Assembly: GCA_964438735.1 (NCBI GenBank)
Contig: CAYTLW010000171.1
Coordinates: 1 to 13,993 of the forward strand
Length of the DNA stretch: 13,993 nucleotides
Source: CAYTLW01 sp964438735
GTDB lineage: Bacteria > Myxococcota_A > UBA9042
Reading direction: 5' to 3'
A model generated the notes under the pieces. That model was not told where the DNA came from and did no database searches. It worked only from the letters and a program-made list of their open reading frames with translations. Below are positions 4,676 through 11,597 of the stretch, piece by piece. Both the position numbers and the translations under genes were made by a program. Position 1 is the first letter of the stretch. Every line of letters begins with the position of its first letter.

Positions 4676-7036
4676 ATGAGCCCCTTCCGTCAGATCCGGT
4701 CACGCTGCCACCAACGGGCCTCCCGCAGTGGCTCCGGTTTCGTGTGGACCATGGCCGTGGCGCTCCTGCTGGCCGCTTGCGGCGGCGATGGCGAAGAGGT
4801 CGGCAAGATCGTCATCAAGGGCGGCGGCAACGGACCATCGGGCAACCTGGACGCCTCCGACGGCGGTACAGGCGACAGCGAAGTGAGCGCTGCCGACGGC
4901 GGCACGTCGCTGCCCAAAGACACCGGCGGCGGCGCGGTCGACATCGCTGGCACGGCGGATGTCGCTGTGGTGGATACGAGCGTCGGCACGGTCGACATCG
5001 GCACGGTGAACGAGGACGGTGGCAACCAGGACGACGGTGGCGCCGTCGGCGATGCAGCCCCGGACACCGGACCGCCCGGCGGTTGCAAGCTGGATGCAGA
5101 CTGCAGCCCGTGGGGCCTGGTCTGCGACCTGGATGCGCCCGGCGGGACCTGCGTTCCGTGCAATTACGGCACCGATTGCAAGGGATTGTTCGCCATTTGC
5201 GTGCTCAACAAGTGCGTCAACCAGCCGCCTTGTGCCGACGAGGCGCCGTGCAAGGCCATGGGGGAAGTCTGCGACTCCATGTCCGGTCACTGCGTCAAGT
5301 GCCTGGTCGACAAAGACTGCGGCAACGACTGGTCGTGCAAAGCCAAGACGTGCATTCCACCGCCAACCGGCTGCCAGAGTTCCAAGGGTTGCGCCGCCCT
5401 GGGCCAGGTTTGCGACAAGACCGCCGGCGCCTGTGTCGATTGCCTCGATGACGCCGATTGCGTCGCCAAGGAACACTGCAGCGAAGGCGTCTGCGTGGGT
5501 GATGTCTGCAAGCCCGGGCTCGTACAATGCGCCACCGGCGACAGCCTGCAGACCTGTAAGCCCTCCGGCGCCGGCTGGACCGTCGCGCTCTGCCCCAAGG
5601 GCAACGCCTGCCACCAGGGCGTGTGTGCGCCTGTTATCTGCACCGGCGGCCAGTCCAAGTGTGTCGATGCCGGCGTGGCCATCTGCGTGGCCACAGGCAC
5701 CGCGTGGACGCCCGCCAAACCATGCGCCAAGGACAACATCTGCATCGACGGCGCCTGCAAGCCGGCCATCTGCAAGCCGGGCGCGACCAAGTGCGAATCG
5801 GGCGGGCTGGCGACCTGCAGCGCAGACGGCACCGCCTGGACCGTGACCGCCTGTGAAGCCGGCAAGAGCTGCGTCATCATTCAGGATCTGCCCTTGTGCA
5901 TGGCCCAACTCTGCAAGCCAAAGATGCCCTATTGCGAGGCCGACAAGGCCCACCTCTGCGCCGCCGACGGCATGTCCAGCAAGGCGTTCGATGACTGCGC
6001 TGCCAAGGGCTTGAAATGCGTCGCAGGCGCCTGCGCCGCGGAGAGTTGCAAGGTCGGCGAGTCCACCTGCAAGGGCGATCAGCTCGCCGTCTGCGACGGG
6101 ACAGGCAAGGCCTGGATCCTGCAGCCATGCACCAAGGGGCTGGTCTGCAAGGAGGGCGTCTGTGGCAAGCCCGGGCCGTGTACCAGCACCTTGAAGGCCG
6201 AGGCCAAGGCGGCCAAGGCGGATGTGATCATCGCCGTCGATACCACCAGCTCGATGAAGAAGGAGTTCGGGCCCGTCAACGGCGCCCTGGGCGCCCTGGG
6301 CCAGGCGCTCAAGGACGGTGGCGTCGATCATCGCGTGGTGGTCATCGCCAAGGATACGGGCTGTTGCAAAATCTGCGTGCCGCCACCGCTGGGCCAGGGG
6401 GGCTGCAAGGATGGCGGCAACCTCAAGCGGGTCGTCGCCTGGGTCGAGGGCAAATCCCAACTCAAGGTGATGATCGACACCTGGGACAAGTACAAATCAT
6501 TCCTGCGGCCGGACGCGACCCGCCACCTGCTCACCATCAGCGATGACAAAAGCGACTACGACGCCGGCTGGTTCAAGTCCGCCATCAGCAAGCTCTCCGC
6601 CCCCGGCTTCCCCAAGGGCTTCGTGATGCACAGCATCACCTCCGTGAACTGCCCCGATGACGACACCAATGACGCCGTGGTGTCATTGGCCAAGGAGACG
6701 GGCGGCCACGCCTTCCCCATCTGCAAGGGCGACGGCAACACCTGGAATGGCTGGATGAAGACCATCGCCAGCGACATCGGCAAGGGCGGCATGGCCTGCA
6801 CCTACCCGATCAGCGCTGCGATGAAGACCGTGCCCGACCTGGCCAAATCGCTCAAGGTCACCGCTACCATCGGCGGCGCCAAGACGTCGCTGAGTCACCT
6901 GGCTGCCGGCAAGCCCTGCGGCCCGGCGCTGGAGTATGAGCTGCTGGGCAAACCACCGGTGGCGATCACCGTCTGCCCGTCGGCCTGCGCGCTGATCAAG
7001 GGTGGCGAGTTGAGCACCGAATACGCCTGCCCCTGA
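4676..7036 (+). CDS. Cys-rich repeat lipoprotein with C-terminal vWA domain
   Basis: 786 residues from the ATG at 4676; a GTG directly before it could also start. There is no clear ribosome binding site, but AAATGTTAG lies about 10 bases upstream and could be a -10 element for a nearly leaderless message. The signal peptide ends in the lipobox LLAAC (Cys35). Residues 36-135 are an Asp/Gly/Thr linker. Residues 137-276 hold cysteine modules of the DADC, C-x-x-C type. Residues 278-496 hold five tandem 44-47-residue Cys repeats. A vWA domain (about 514-701) has MIDAS sequence DTTSS (522-526), Thr in place of the usual first Ser, and TISDDKSD near 620. It includes an internal Cys cluster (CCKIC) and the segment around FLRPDATRHLLTISDD known from myxobacterial vWA proteins. 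The end (CPSAC, EYAC) also fits that family. Likely a surface adhesion or metal-dependent binding protein; ligand unknown. Confidence 0.87.
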   Translation: MSPFRQIRSRCHQRASRSGSGFVWTMAVALLLAACGGDGEEVGKIVIKGGGNGPSGNLDASDGGTGDSEVSAADGGTSLPKDTGGGAVDIAGTADVAVVDTSVGTVDIGTVNEDGGNQDDGGAVGDAAPDTGPPGGCKLDADCSPWGLVCDLDAPGGTCVPCNYGTDCKGLFAICVLNKCVNQPPCADEAPCKAMGEVCDSMSGHCVKCLVDKDCGNDWSCKAKTCIPPPTGCQSSKGCAALGQVCDKTAGACVDCLDDADCVAKEHCSEGVCVGDVCKPGLVQCATGDSLQTCKPSGAGWTVALCPKGNACHQGVCAPVICTGGQSKCVDAGVAICVATGTAWTPAKPCAKDNICIDGACKPAICKPGATKCESGGLATCSADGTAWTVTACEAGKSCVIIQDLPLCMAQLCKPKMPYCEADKAHLCAADGMSSKAFDDCAAKGLKCVAGACAAESCKVGESTCKGDQLAVCDGTGKAWILQPCTKGLVCKEGVCGKPGPCTSTLKAEAKAAKADVIIAVDTTSSMKKEFGPVNGALGALGQALKDGGVDHRVVVIAKDTGCCKICVPPPLGQGGCKDGGNLKRVVAWVEGKSQLKVMIDTWDKYKSFLRPDATRHLLTISDDKSDYDAGWFKSAISKLSAPGFPKGFVMHSITSVNCPDDDTNDAVVSLAKETGGHAFPICKGDGNTWNGWMKTIASDIGKGGMACTYPISAAMKTVPDLAKSLKVTATIGGAKTSLSHLAAGKPCGPALEYELLGKPPVAITVCPSACALIKGGELSTEYACP
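5507..6163 (+). repeat. Five tandem Cys-rich protein repeats within the vWA lipoprotein gene
   Basis: The units begin at Cys278, 322, 366, 413 and 458, giving periods of 44, 44, 47 and 45 residues. Each follows C-x-x-G-x-x-x-C, then a short hydrophobic strand and C, then G-x-x-W (AGW, TAW, TAW, absent in unit 4, KAW), then C-x-x-x-x-x-C-x-x-G-x-C. Each unit has about six cysteines, suggesting internal disulfides and an extended stalk between the membrane anchor and the vWA head. Unit 4 has diverged most: it lacks the Trp. Confidence 0.8.
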
Positions 7037-7113
7037 ACAAGGCCCTTGCCAGCGACCGACAAACCCACTAAACCGCCCCGCGCTGGCTTCTGCCGGCCTA
7101 CCCGGGAGCGGTC

Positions 7114-8697
7114 ATGATCACCATCAGCAACGTCAGCAAGTCCTTCGGCGGGCGCAAGCTCTTCGAGGAGGTGAACACCTCGTTCGCGCCCGGCAATCGC
7201 TACGGCCTGACCGGTCCCAACGGATCGGGCAAGTCGACCTTCATGCGCATCATCTCGGGCGAGATCGAGGGTGACACCGGCCACATCGCGCGGCCAGAGA
7301 AGACCTCGGTGCTGCAGCAGGATCACTCGCTCTACAACGACTCGCGGGTGGTCGACACCGTGATGATGGGCAACAAGAAACTCTGGGCGGCCATGAGCGA
7401 GCGCGACGCGCTCTACGCCTCCGGTGAGTACGACGACGACATCGGCATGCGCCTGGCCGAGCTGGAGGACCAGGTCGCCGAAGAGGATGGCTACACCGCC
7501 GAGCCCGAGGCCGAGTCGCTGCTGCAGGGGTTGGGCATCGGCCAGGAGCTGCATGGCGAGCTGGTAGGCTCGCTCAGCGGCGGCATGAAGGTGCGCGTCC
7601 TGCTCGCCCAGGCGCTCTTCGGCAAGCCCGAGGCGATGATCCTCGATGAGCCCACCAACCATCTCGACCTGGACACCATCCGCTGGCTGGAGAATTTCAT
7701 GGGGCGTTATCGCGGCACGCTCATCGTGATCAGTCACGATCGCCGCTTCCTGAACAAGGTCTGCACCCACATTGCCGACATCGATTACGAGACGATCATC
7801 ACCTATCCCGGCAACTACGACGACATGGTGCGCACCAAGAGCCAGATTCGCGGGCAGATGGTGGCGCAGCACGAGCAGAAGCAGAAGAAGGTCAAGGACC
7901 TCAAAGAGTTCATCCAGCGCTTCAGCGCCGGCAGCCGGGCCAGCCAGGTCCAGTCGCGCAAGAAGCAGATGCAGAAGCTGAGCGCCGCCGAGATCAAGCG
8001 CTCCAACATCGCCCGCCCCTACATCCGATTCGAGCAGAGGGAAGAGAGCGGCAAACACATCGTCGACATCCAGGAGCTGGGCAAGGCGTTTGATGGCCCG
8101 CCGCTCTTCCAGGAGTTCCGCGCCCACGTCAACCGCGGCGACCACATCGGCATCATCGGCCGCGATGGCGTCGGCAAGACGACCCTGGTGCGCATGATCA
8201 TGGGCGAGATCGAGCCCGATGATGGCGTCATCGAGTGGGGCCAGAAGACCACCACCGGCTACCTGCCCCAGGAGCACGAGGGGGCCATCGAGCCGGGCAA
8301 CCACATCGTGCGCTGGCTGCACAGCTTCAAACCCGGCGCCGACCTCGAGGACATCCACGCCCTGCTGGGCCGGATGCTCTTCCGCGGCGACGAGGCCAAC
8401 AAGCAGACCGACTTCCTCAGCGGTGGCGAGCGGGTCCGCATGCTCATGTGCAGGATGATGCTCGAGGGGCCCAATGTGCTGGTGCTCGACGAGCCCACCA
8501 ACCACCTGGACCTGGAGTCCATCAACGCACTCGCAGAAGGCCTGGCCGCCTACAAGGGCACCCTGCTCCTGGTGACCCACGACCGGAACCTGCTCAGCGA
8601 GTCCTGCGACCGGATCTGGAGCTTCCGCGACGGTGAGCTCACCGACTACCGCGGCAAGTACGACGAGTGGGAAGAGCGCTACGGCAAGAAGAAGTAG
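7114..8697 (+). CDS. ybiT: ABC-F family ATPase, YbiT subgroup
   Basis: 527 residues, close to the 530 of E. coli YbiT, and similar along its whole length. The ATG at 7114 has GGAG five bases upstream. There are two ATP-binding cassettes and no membrane segment, so it is a cytosolic ribosome-associated factor by family. Cassette 1 has Walker A GPNGSGKS (34-41), signature SLSGG (153-157) and Walker B ILDEPTNHLD (from 176). The charged linker (about 231-315) is rich in Lys, Gln and Arg. Cassette 2 has Walker A GRDGVGKT (349-356), signature LSGG (435-438) and Walker B VLDEPTNHLD (from 457). In cassette 2 the usual Asn of the loop is Asp. Such factors rescue or tune stalled ribosomes; YbiT's exact role is little known. 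The gene lies 77 bp after the vWA gene with no obvious promoter or terminator between. It ends 12 bp from the convergent hydrolase gene. Confidence 0.93.
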   Translation: MITISNVSKSFGGRKLFEEVNTSFAPGNRYGLTGPNGSGKSTFMRIISGEIEGDTGHIARPEKTSVLQQDHSLYNDSRVVDTVMMGNKKLWAAMSERDALYASGEYDDDIGMRLAELEDQVAEEDGYTAEPEAESLLQGLGIGQELHGELVGSLSGGMKVRVLLAQALFGKPEAMILDEPTNHLDLDTIRWLENFMGRYRGTLIVISHDRRFLNKVCTHIADIDYETIITYPGNYDDMVRTKSQIRGQMVAQHEQKQKKVKDLKEFIQRFSAGSRASQVQSRKKQMQKLSAAEIKRSNIARPYIRFEQREESGKHIVDIQELGKAFDGPPLFQEFRAHVNRGDHIGIIGRDGVGKTTLVRMIMGEIEPDDGVIEWGQKTTTGYLPQEHEGAIEPGNHIVRWLHSFKPGADLEDIHALLGRMLFRGDEANKQTDFLSGGERVRMLMCRMMLEGPNVLVLDEPTNHLDLESINALAEGLAAYKGTLLLVTHDRNLLSESCDRIWSFRDGELTDYRGKYDEWEERYGKKK

Positions 8698-8709
8698 CGC
8701 CCCGACACC

Positions 8710-10497
8710 TTACCCAAGATCGCCCAACTGAACGTGCACCGGCGTCCGGCGCAGCTGCGATGCACCGCAAGGTCGGCGTTGCTCCCGCTGAGCTGCCCGG
8801 TGGTGGCGGGCCAGGTGGCGATGGCGCAGCTGAAGCAGCTCCTGGCGCAGCGCGGTCGCCCGGGCTTTGCGGCCGCAAGCCTGCGCTGCACGGGACGCCC
8901 AGAGCAATAACTGACCCCGATAGAAAGGTGAGTGCTCGCTCTCCAGCCCCCGTTCGAAGCGCGCCAGGGCGGCGGCGTTCTCACCCGCTCGCAGGTGCAT
9001 ACCGCCCTGCAGCAGGCGCCAGGTGGGCTCGGCCGGATCCAAGCGCGCCGCGCGCTCGATGGCCGCCCGGATCAGCACCGGCTCGTCCCCCAACGCCTCC
9101 AGTCGGCCGGCCTCCATGTAGCTGGCCCAGGCCTCCCCGGTGTCGCCGCGGGCGTAGACCGAAGGGTCGCCAGCCGGCGTCTCGGCCGCAGCCAGGTCCA
9201 CCCGGCGCTGGCCTGGCGCCGCCTCCCAGCGCCACGGCACGGTCAGCCAGGCGCCCCGCCCGGTGGGGCAGGGCCCGACGGCCATGTGCAGCTCGCTCGA
9301 TTCGGGGTCGATGACCACGGACTGAACGCCCGTGCACTGAGCCAGCACGCCGCCTGCGGCCCGTTCGGCTTCGGGCAGGTCTGGATCTGCGTGGCTGCCC
9401 AGCAGGGCCTTCAACTGGTCCACCTGCAGGCCACCCTGGGCGAGGCCGGCGCGGGCGGTCCGCTCCAGGGTCTGCAGCCTGCCCTCGGTGTGCATCCGCC
9501 AGCCCGGCGCCAGGTCCAGTTCGCCGCGTGCCTGGTCAGGATTGCGGTAGTGGTTGGTGCCAGCCAGGAAGGGCTCATCCAGGGCCGGCGCCACAGTCCG
9601 AACACTGTTCGAGTTGATCTCGATGAGCACCGCTTCGCCTTCGCTCGCCGACGATACCAGCAGCCCCCAGGTCGAGGCCACGCGGCGTTCGCGGGCAATG
9701 GCGATGGCCTCGTCCAGGGTCGCCGCCCGGCGCACGATGTCGTGGCCCAGGTCGATGATGGCCGCGCCATCGAAGCGCACCTGGCGGTGGAAGCGGGTGT
9801 GCACCGTCAGGCACAGACCGGACTCGTTGAAGGCCGTGATGCCCGGCACGTCGGCCCCGCGGCAGGTGACGAAGCCGTAGCGCAGGCCCTCGTCCGGCGT
9901 GCAGAAGACCACCGCCGGCGCCCGATCCCACACACCCGCGCCGGGGAAGTCGAAGTTGCGCGCATGCAGCAGTCGACCGCTGGCGGAAGCGGCCCCCCAG
10001 ATCGACAAGGTCGAGCAGGCCGGCACCACGCGACGGGCCGCCTGTTCGGCGAAGGGCCCGAGCCCCAGGCGCCCCAGGGTGCCGACCACGTTCTGGAAGA
10101 CGTCCATGACCTGGAAGTAACGGGCGTGGCCGGGCCGACGCCCCAGGGCCGCAGTGAACGCCCTCGAACGGGCCAGGTAGGACTCGGGCCGGACCCGCTC
10201 CATGCGGCTGAGCGCGGCCTCCAGCAGGGGACGGCTCGCGGTTGGCAGGGCGCGCGTCAGCGGGTCGGTGCCGCTGCCGCGCAGCAGCCCTTCGATCATG
10301 CGCGGATAGTAGTCCATGGCCGGTTGCCAGCCGCCCACCTGGCGCAAGATCTCGCCGTGCTGGGCGCCCATCTTCGCCTGGCTGCCGGCCAGCTGCAGCA
10401 GCGCCAGCGGCCGCACCGCGCCGGTGGCGCTGCCCGGGTACAGGAACTTGTTGGCAGGCGCCGGCTTCAGCGGGCCCCTCGGTATGGTCAACGCCAT
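8710..10497 (-). CDS. C45/acyltransferase-like Ntn hydrolase with TPR-like tail
   Basis: 595 residues from the ATG at 10497, with AGGAGG seven bases upstream. The core matches peptidase family C45 (acyl-CoA:6-aminopenicillanate acyltransferase-like) Ntn hydrolases. The likely nucleophile is Cys161 in PACSTLSIWG, followed by GRLLHARNFDF (Arg180, Asn181, Asp183), NESGLCLTVH near 226 and GTNHY (313-317). Family members use an N-terminal Cys released by self-cleavage; here about 160 residues precede it. Residues 452-558 look like TPR helices (AIERAARLDP, then AALARFERGL), an addition I do not expect in plain C45 enzymes. The last 40 residues are Arg/His-rich. No signal peptide is evident. It is translated immediately after the TetR gene, so its level probably follows that regulator. 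The reaction is amide or ester hydrolysis or acyl transfer by family; the substrate is unknown. Confidence 0.82.
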   Translation of the reverse strand: MALTIPRGPLKPAPANKFLYPGSATGAVRPLALLQLAGSQAKMGAQHGEILRQVGGWQPAMDYYPRMIEGLLRGSGTDPLTRALPTASRPLLEAALSRMERVRPESYLARSRAFTAALGRRPGHARYFQVMDVFQNVVGTLGRLGLGPFAEQAARRVVPACSTLSIWGAASASGRLLHARNFDFPGAGVWDRAPAVVFCTPDEGLRYGFVTCRGADVPGITAFNESGLCLTVHTRFHRQVRFDGAAIIDLGHDIVRRAATLDEAIAIARERRVASTWGLLVSSASEGEAVLIEINSNSVRTVAPALDEPFLAGTNHYRNPDQARGELDLAPGWRMHTEGRLQTLERTARAGLAQGGLQVDQLKALLGSHADPDLPEAERAAGGVLAQCTGVQSVVIDPESSELHMAVGPCPTGRGAWLTVPWRWEAAPGQRRVDLAAAETPAGDPSVYARGDTGEAWASYMEAGRLEALGDEPVLIRAAIERAARLDPAEPTWRLLQGGMHLRAGENAAALARFERGLESEHSPFYRGQLLLWASRAAQACGRKARATALRQELLQLRHRHLARHHRAAQREQRRPCGASQLRRTPVHVQLGDLG

Positions 10498-10499
10498 GT

Positions 10500-11135
10500 T
10501 CAATCCTCCTCGACCGACCAGCCGGCGGTCGATGGGCGGGCCGGACGTCGCGCCAGCGGCTCCAGCACGGCCTTGCGGAACACCGCCAGGCCTCGATGGG
10601 GGTCGATGTTGCGGCTGACCTGGTGCACCACCAGGCCGTCCACCGTCGCGGCGCAGAGGTCAATGAGCGCCGCCGGCTGGCAGCTGCCCACCGTGCCCGT
10701 GCGCATGCCCTCCTGCAACATCTCGACGGCGCCGGCGTGGATCGGCTCGAAGAACGCCCGCGTGCGCTCGAAGACCGCCTCCGGACTGCGCCCGCTGCCC
10801 AGCGCCCAGAAGCGGGTCAATACGGCGATGAGGTCGGGGTCGTCGTCATAGAAGGCGACCACCGCGGTCATCCAGGCGTCGATCAGGTCGATGGGATGGT
10901 CGATGTCCGCCACGCGGTCCGCGACGAAGGTGCTCAATCGCTCCAAGGTGCGCTCGAGCACGGCCTCGAAGATGGCGTCGAGGCTGTCGAAGTACCAGTA
11001 GAGGGAGGAGCGTTTCATGCTGAGGTCGTTGGCGACGTCGGACATGGTCACGCCGTGCACGCCGCGGGCGCGGATGGCTTCGAAGGCCTTCCAGGCGATC
11101 TCTTCGTGGCGGGCTTTGTCTTTTGTTCTGGCCAT
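10500..11135 (-). CDS. TetR-family transcriptional regulator
   Basis: 211 residues from the ATG at 11135, with a modest AGGA seven bases upstream. The N-terminal helix-turn-helix (about 8-55) is typical: AFEAIRARGVHGVTMSDVA, then MKRSSLYWYFDS, where YWYF is the usual recognition-helix end. Residues 60-200 are helical and would form the ligand-binding and dimer part; no ligand can be read from them. Its stop codon lies two bases before the ATG of the Ntn hydrolase gene, and that gene's ribosome binding site is inside the last TetR codons, so the two are translationally coupled. A TTGACA promoter with direct repeats lies upstream and is the obvious candidate for autoregulation. It may control the hydrolase in response to the hydrolase's substrate or product; this is inference. 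Confidence 0.92.
   Translation of the reverse strand: MARTKDKARHEEIAWKAFEAIRARGVHGVTMSDVANDLSMKRSSLYWYFDSLDAIFEAVLERTLERLSTFVADRVADIDHPIDLIDAWMTAVVAFYDDDPDLIAVLTRFWALGSGRSPEAVFERTRAFFEPIHAGAVEMLQEGMRTGTVGSCQPAALIDLCAATVDGLVVHQVSRNIDPHRGLAVFRKAVLEPLARRPARPSTAGWSVEED
10505..10510 (-). promoter_or_regulatory. Shine-Dalgarno site of the Ntn hydrolase, inside the TetR gene
   Basis: AGGAGG on the minus strand, seven bases before the ATG at 10497. It overlaps the final codons of the TetR gene and selects this ATG over the TTG two codons upstream. Confidence 0.75.
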
Positions 11136-11159
11136 GTTGGGGTCCTGGGTGCGGCAGCC

Positions 11160-11208
11160 TGGTTTCTCGACGGTGTGTTGAGGATATGGTTTCTCGACAG
11201 GTTGTCAA
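11160..11208 (-). promoter_or_regulatory. TetR operon promoter with two 12-bp direct repeats
   Basis: On the minus strand TTGACA (11208-11203) is followed by 16 bases and TATCCT (11186-11181), a good sigma-70-like pair about 45 bp before the TetR start codon. GTCGAGAAACCA occurs twice, at 11198-11187 (inside the spacer, touching the -10) and at 11171-11160 (over the predicted start of transcription). The copies are 27 bp apart. A protein bound to either would block RNA polymerase, so these are candidate operators for the adjacent TetR regulator. TetR sites are usually palindromic, which these copies are not, so the binder is unproven. Confidence 0.6.
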
Positions 11209-11597
11209 GATTTGGTTTGGTGGGGGAGTTCAACCGGGACAGGCGATCAGTGAATCGCGAATGGGAAGTCGGCCCATATTGCTAACTAGTGAAAAACAGG
11301 TGAGTTCGTTTTGAATTTTTGGACTACTGCAAGAATTTGGCAAAGAAAGGCGTGAAAAGCGTGGGTTAGCGGTTCTGGGGCCTGCAACAATGGCTGTTGT
11401 CGCGCCCGGCGGGCGGGGACGCCCGCAAGCCGCCGGCGGGGACGCAGGCGCTCCTTTTGTGGGGATGGCGGCGCTCGCGTGTCGAGGGCCTCAGCTCAAC
11501 GGCGGGCGCTCATCAAGTCTATTGCTTCTTTGCGTCTTGGCGGCCTTGCGCGAGCCTTTCCGGCCTCAAACAGCCACGTCTACACCCCAATTGCCAA
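11209..11597. other. Non-coding stretch between the TetR operon promoter and the alpha/beta hydrolase end
   Basis: No gene is convincing here. The part around 11270-11390 is clearly AT-richer than its neighbours. The next part (11401-11460) is very GC-rich and repetitive. The segment 11521-11554 contains CTTTGCGTCTTGGCGGC, which resembles short interspersed repeats I recall from intergenic DNA of several bacterial phyla. It contains the 3' flank of the hydrolase gene, but I find no stem with a T-run there. Confidence 0.5.
11412..11445. repeat. Short GC-rich direct repeat, GGCGGGGACGC twice
   Basis: Perfect 11-bp copies lie at 11412-11422 and 11435-11445, 23 bp apart. The first is flanked by GGGCG and CGCCC, so it can also fold on itself. 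The second runs into GCAGGCGCTCC. The layout suggests two halves of an intergenic repeat element, not a coding sequence. Confidence 0.55.

Noticed and set aside
5507..6163. Regular repeats considered as a CRISPR array or DNA-level satellite
   Set aside because: The period is a multiple of three and conservation is in cysteine codons inside one long reading frame, so these are protein repeats.
4700..6460. Open minus-strand frame of 586 codons opposite the vWA lipoprotein
   Set aside because: It is Ala/Gly/Asp-rich with no motif, while the plus strand has an ordered Cys repeat array and a vWA domain.
7037..7113. CAAGGCCCTTG palindrome after the vWA gene as a terminator
   Set aside because: The loop would be a single base and no T-run follows.
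6895..8580. Open minus-strand frame of 561 codons opposite the ABC-F gene
   Set aside because: The plus strand encodes a full-length YbiT-like protein with all Walker and signature motifs; the minus frame is a shadow rich in Leu, Ala and His.
8932..10851. Open plus-strand frame of 639 codons opposite the hydrolase and TetR genes
   Set aside because: It spans two well-supported minus-strand genes and their junction, and has no domain pattern of its own.
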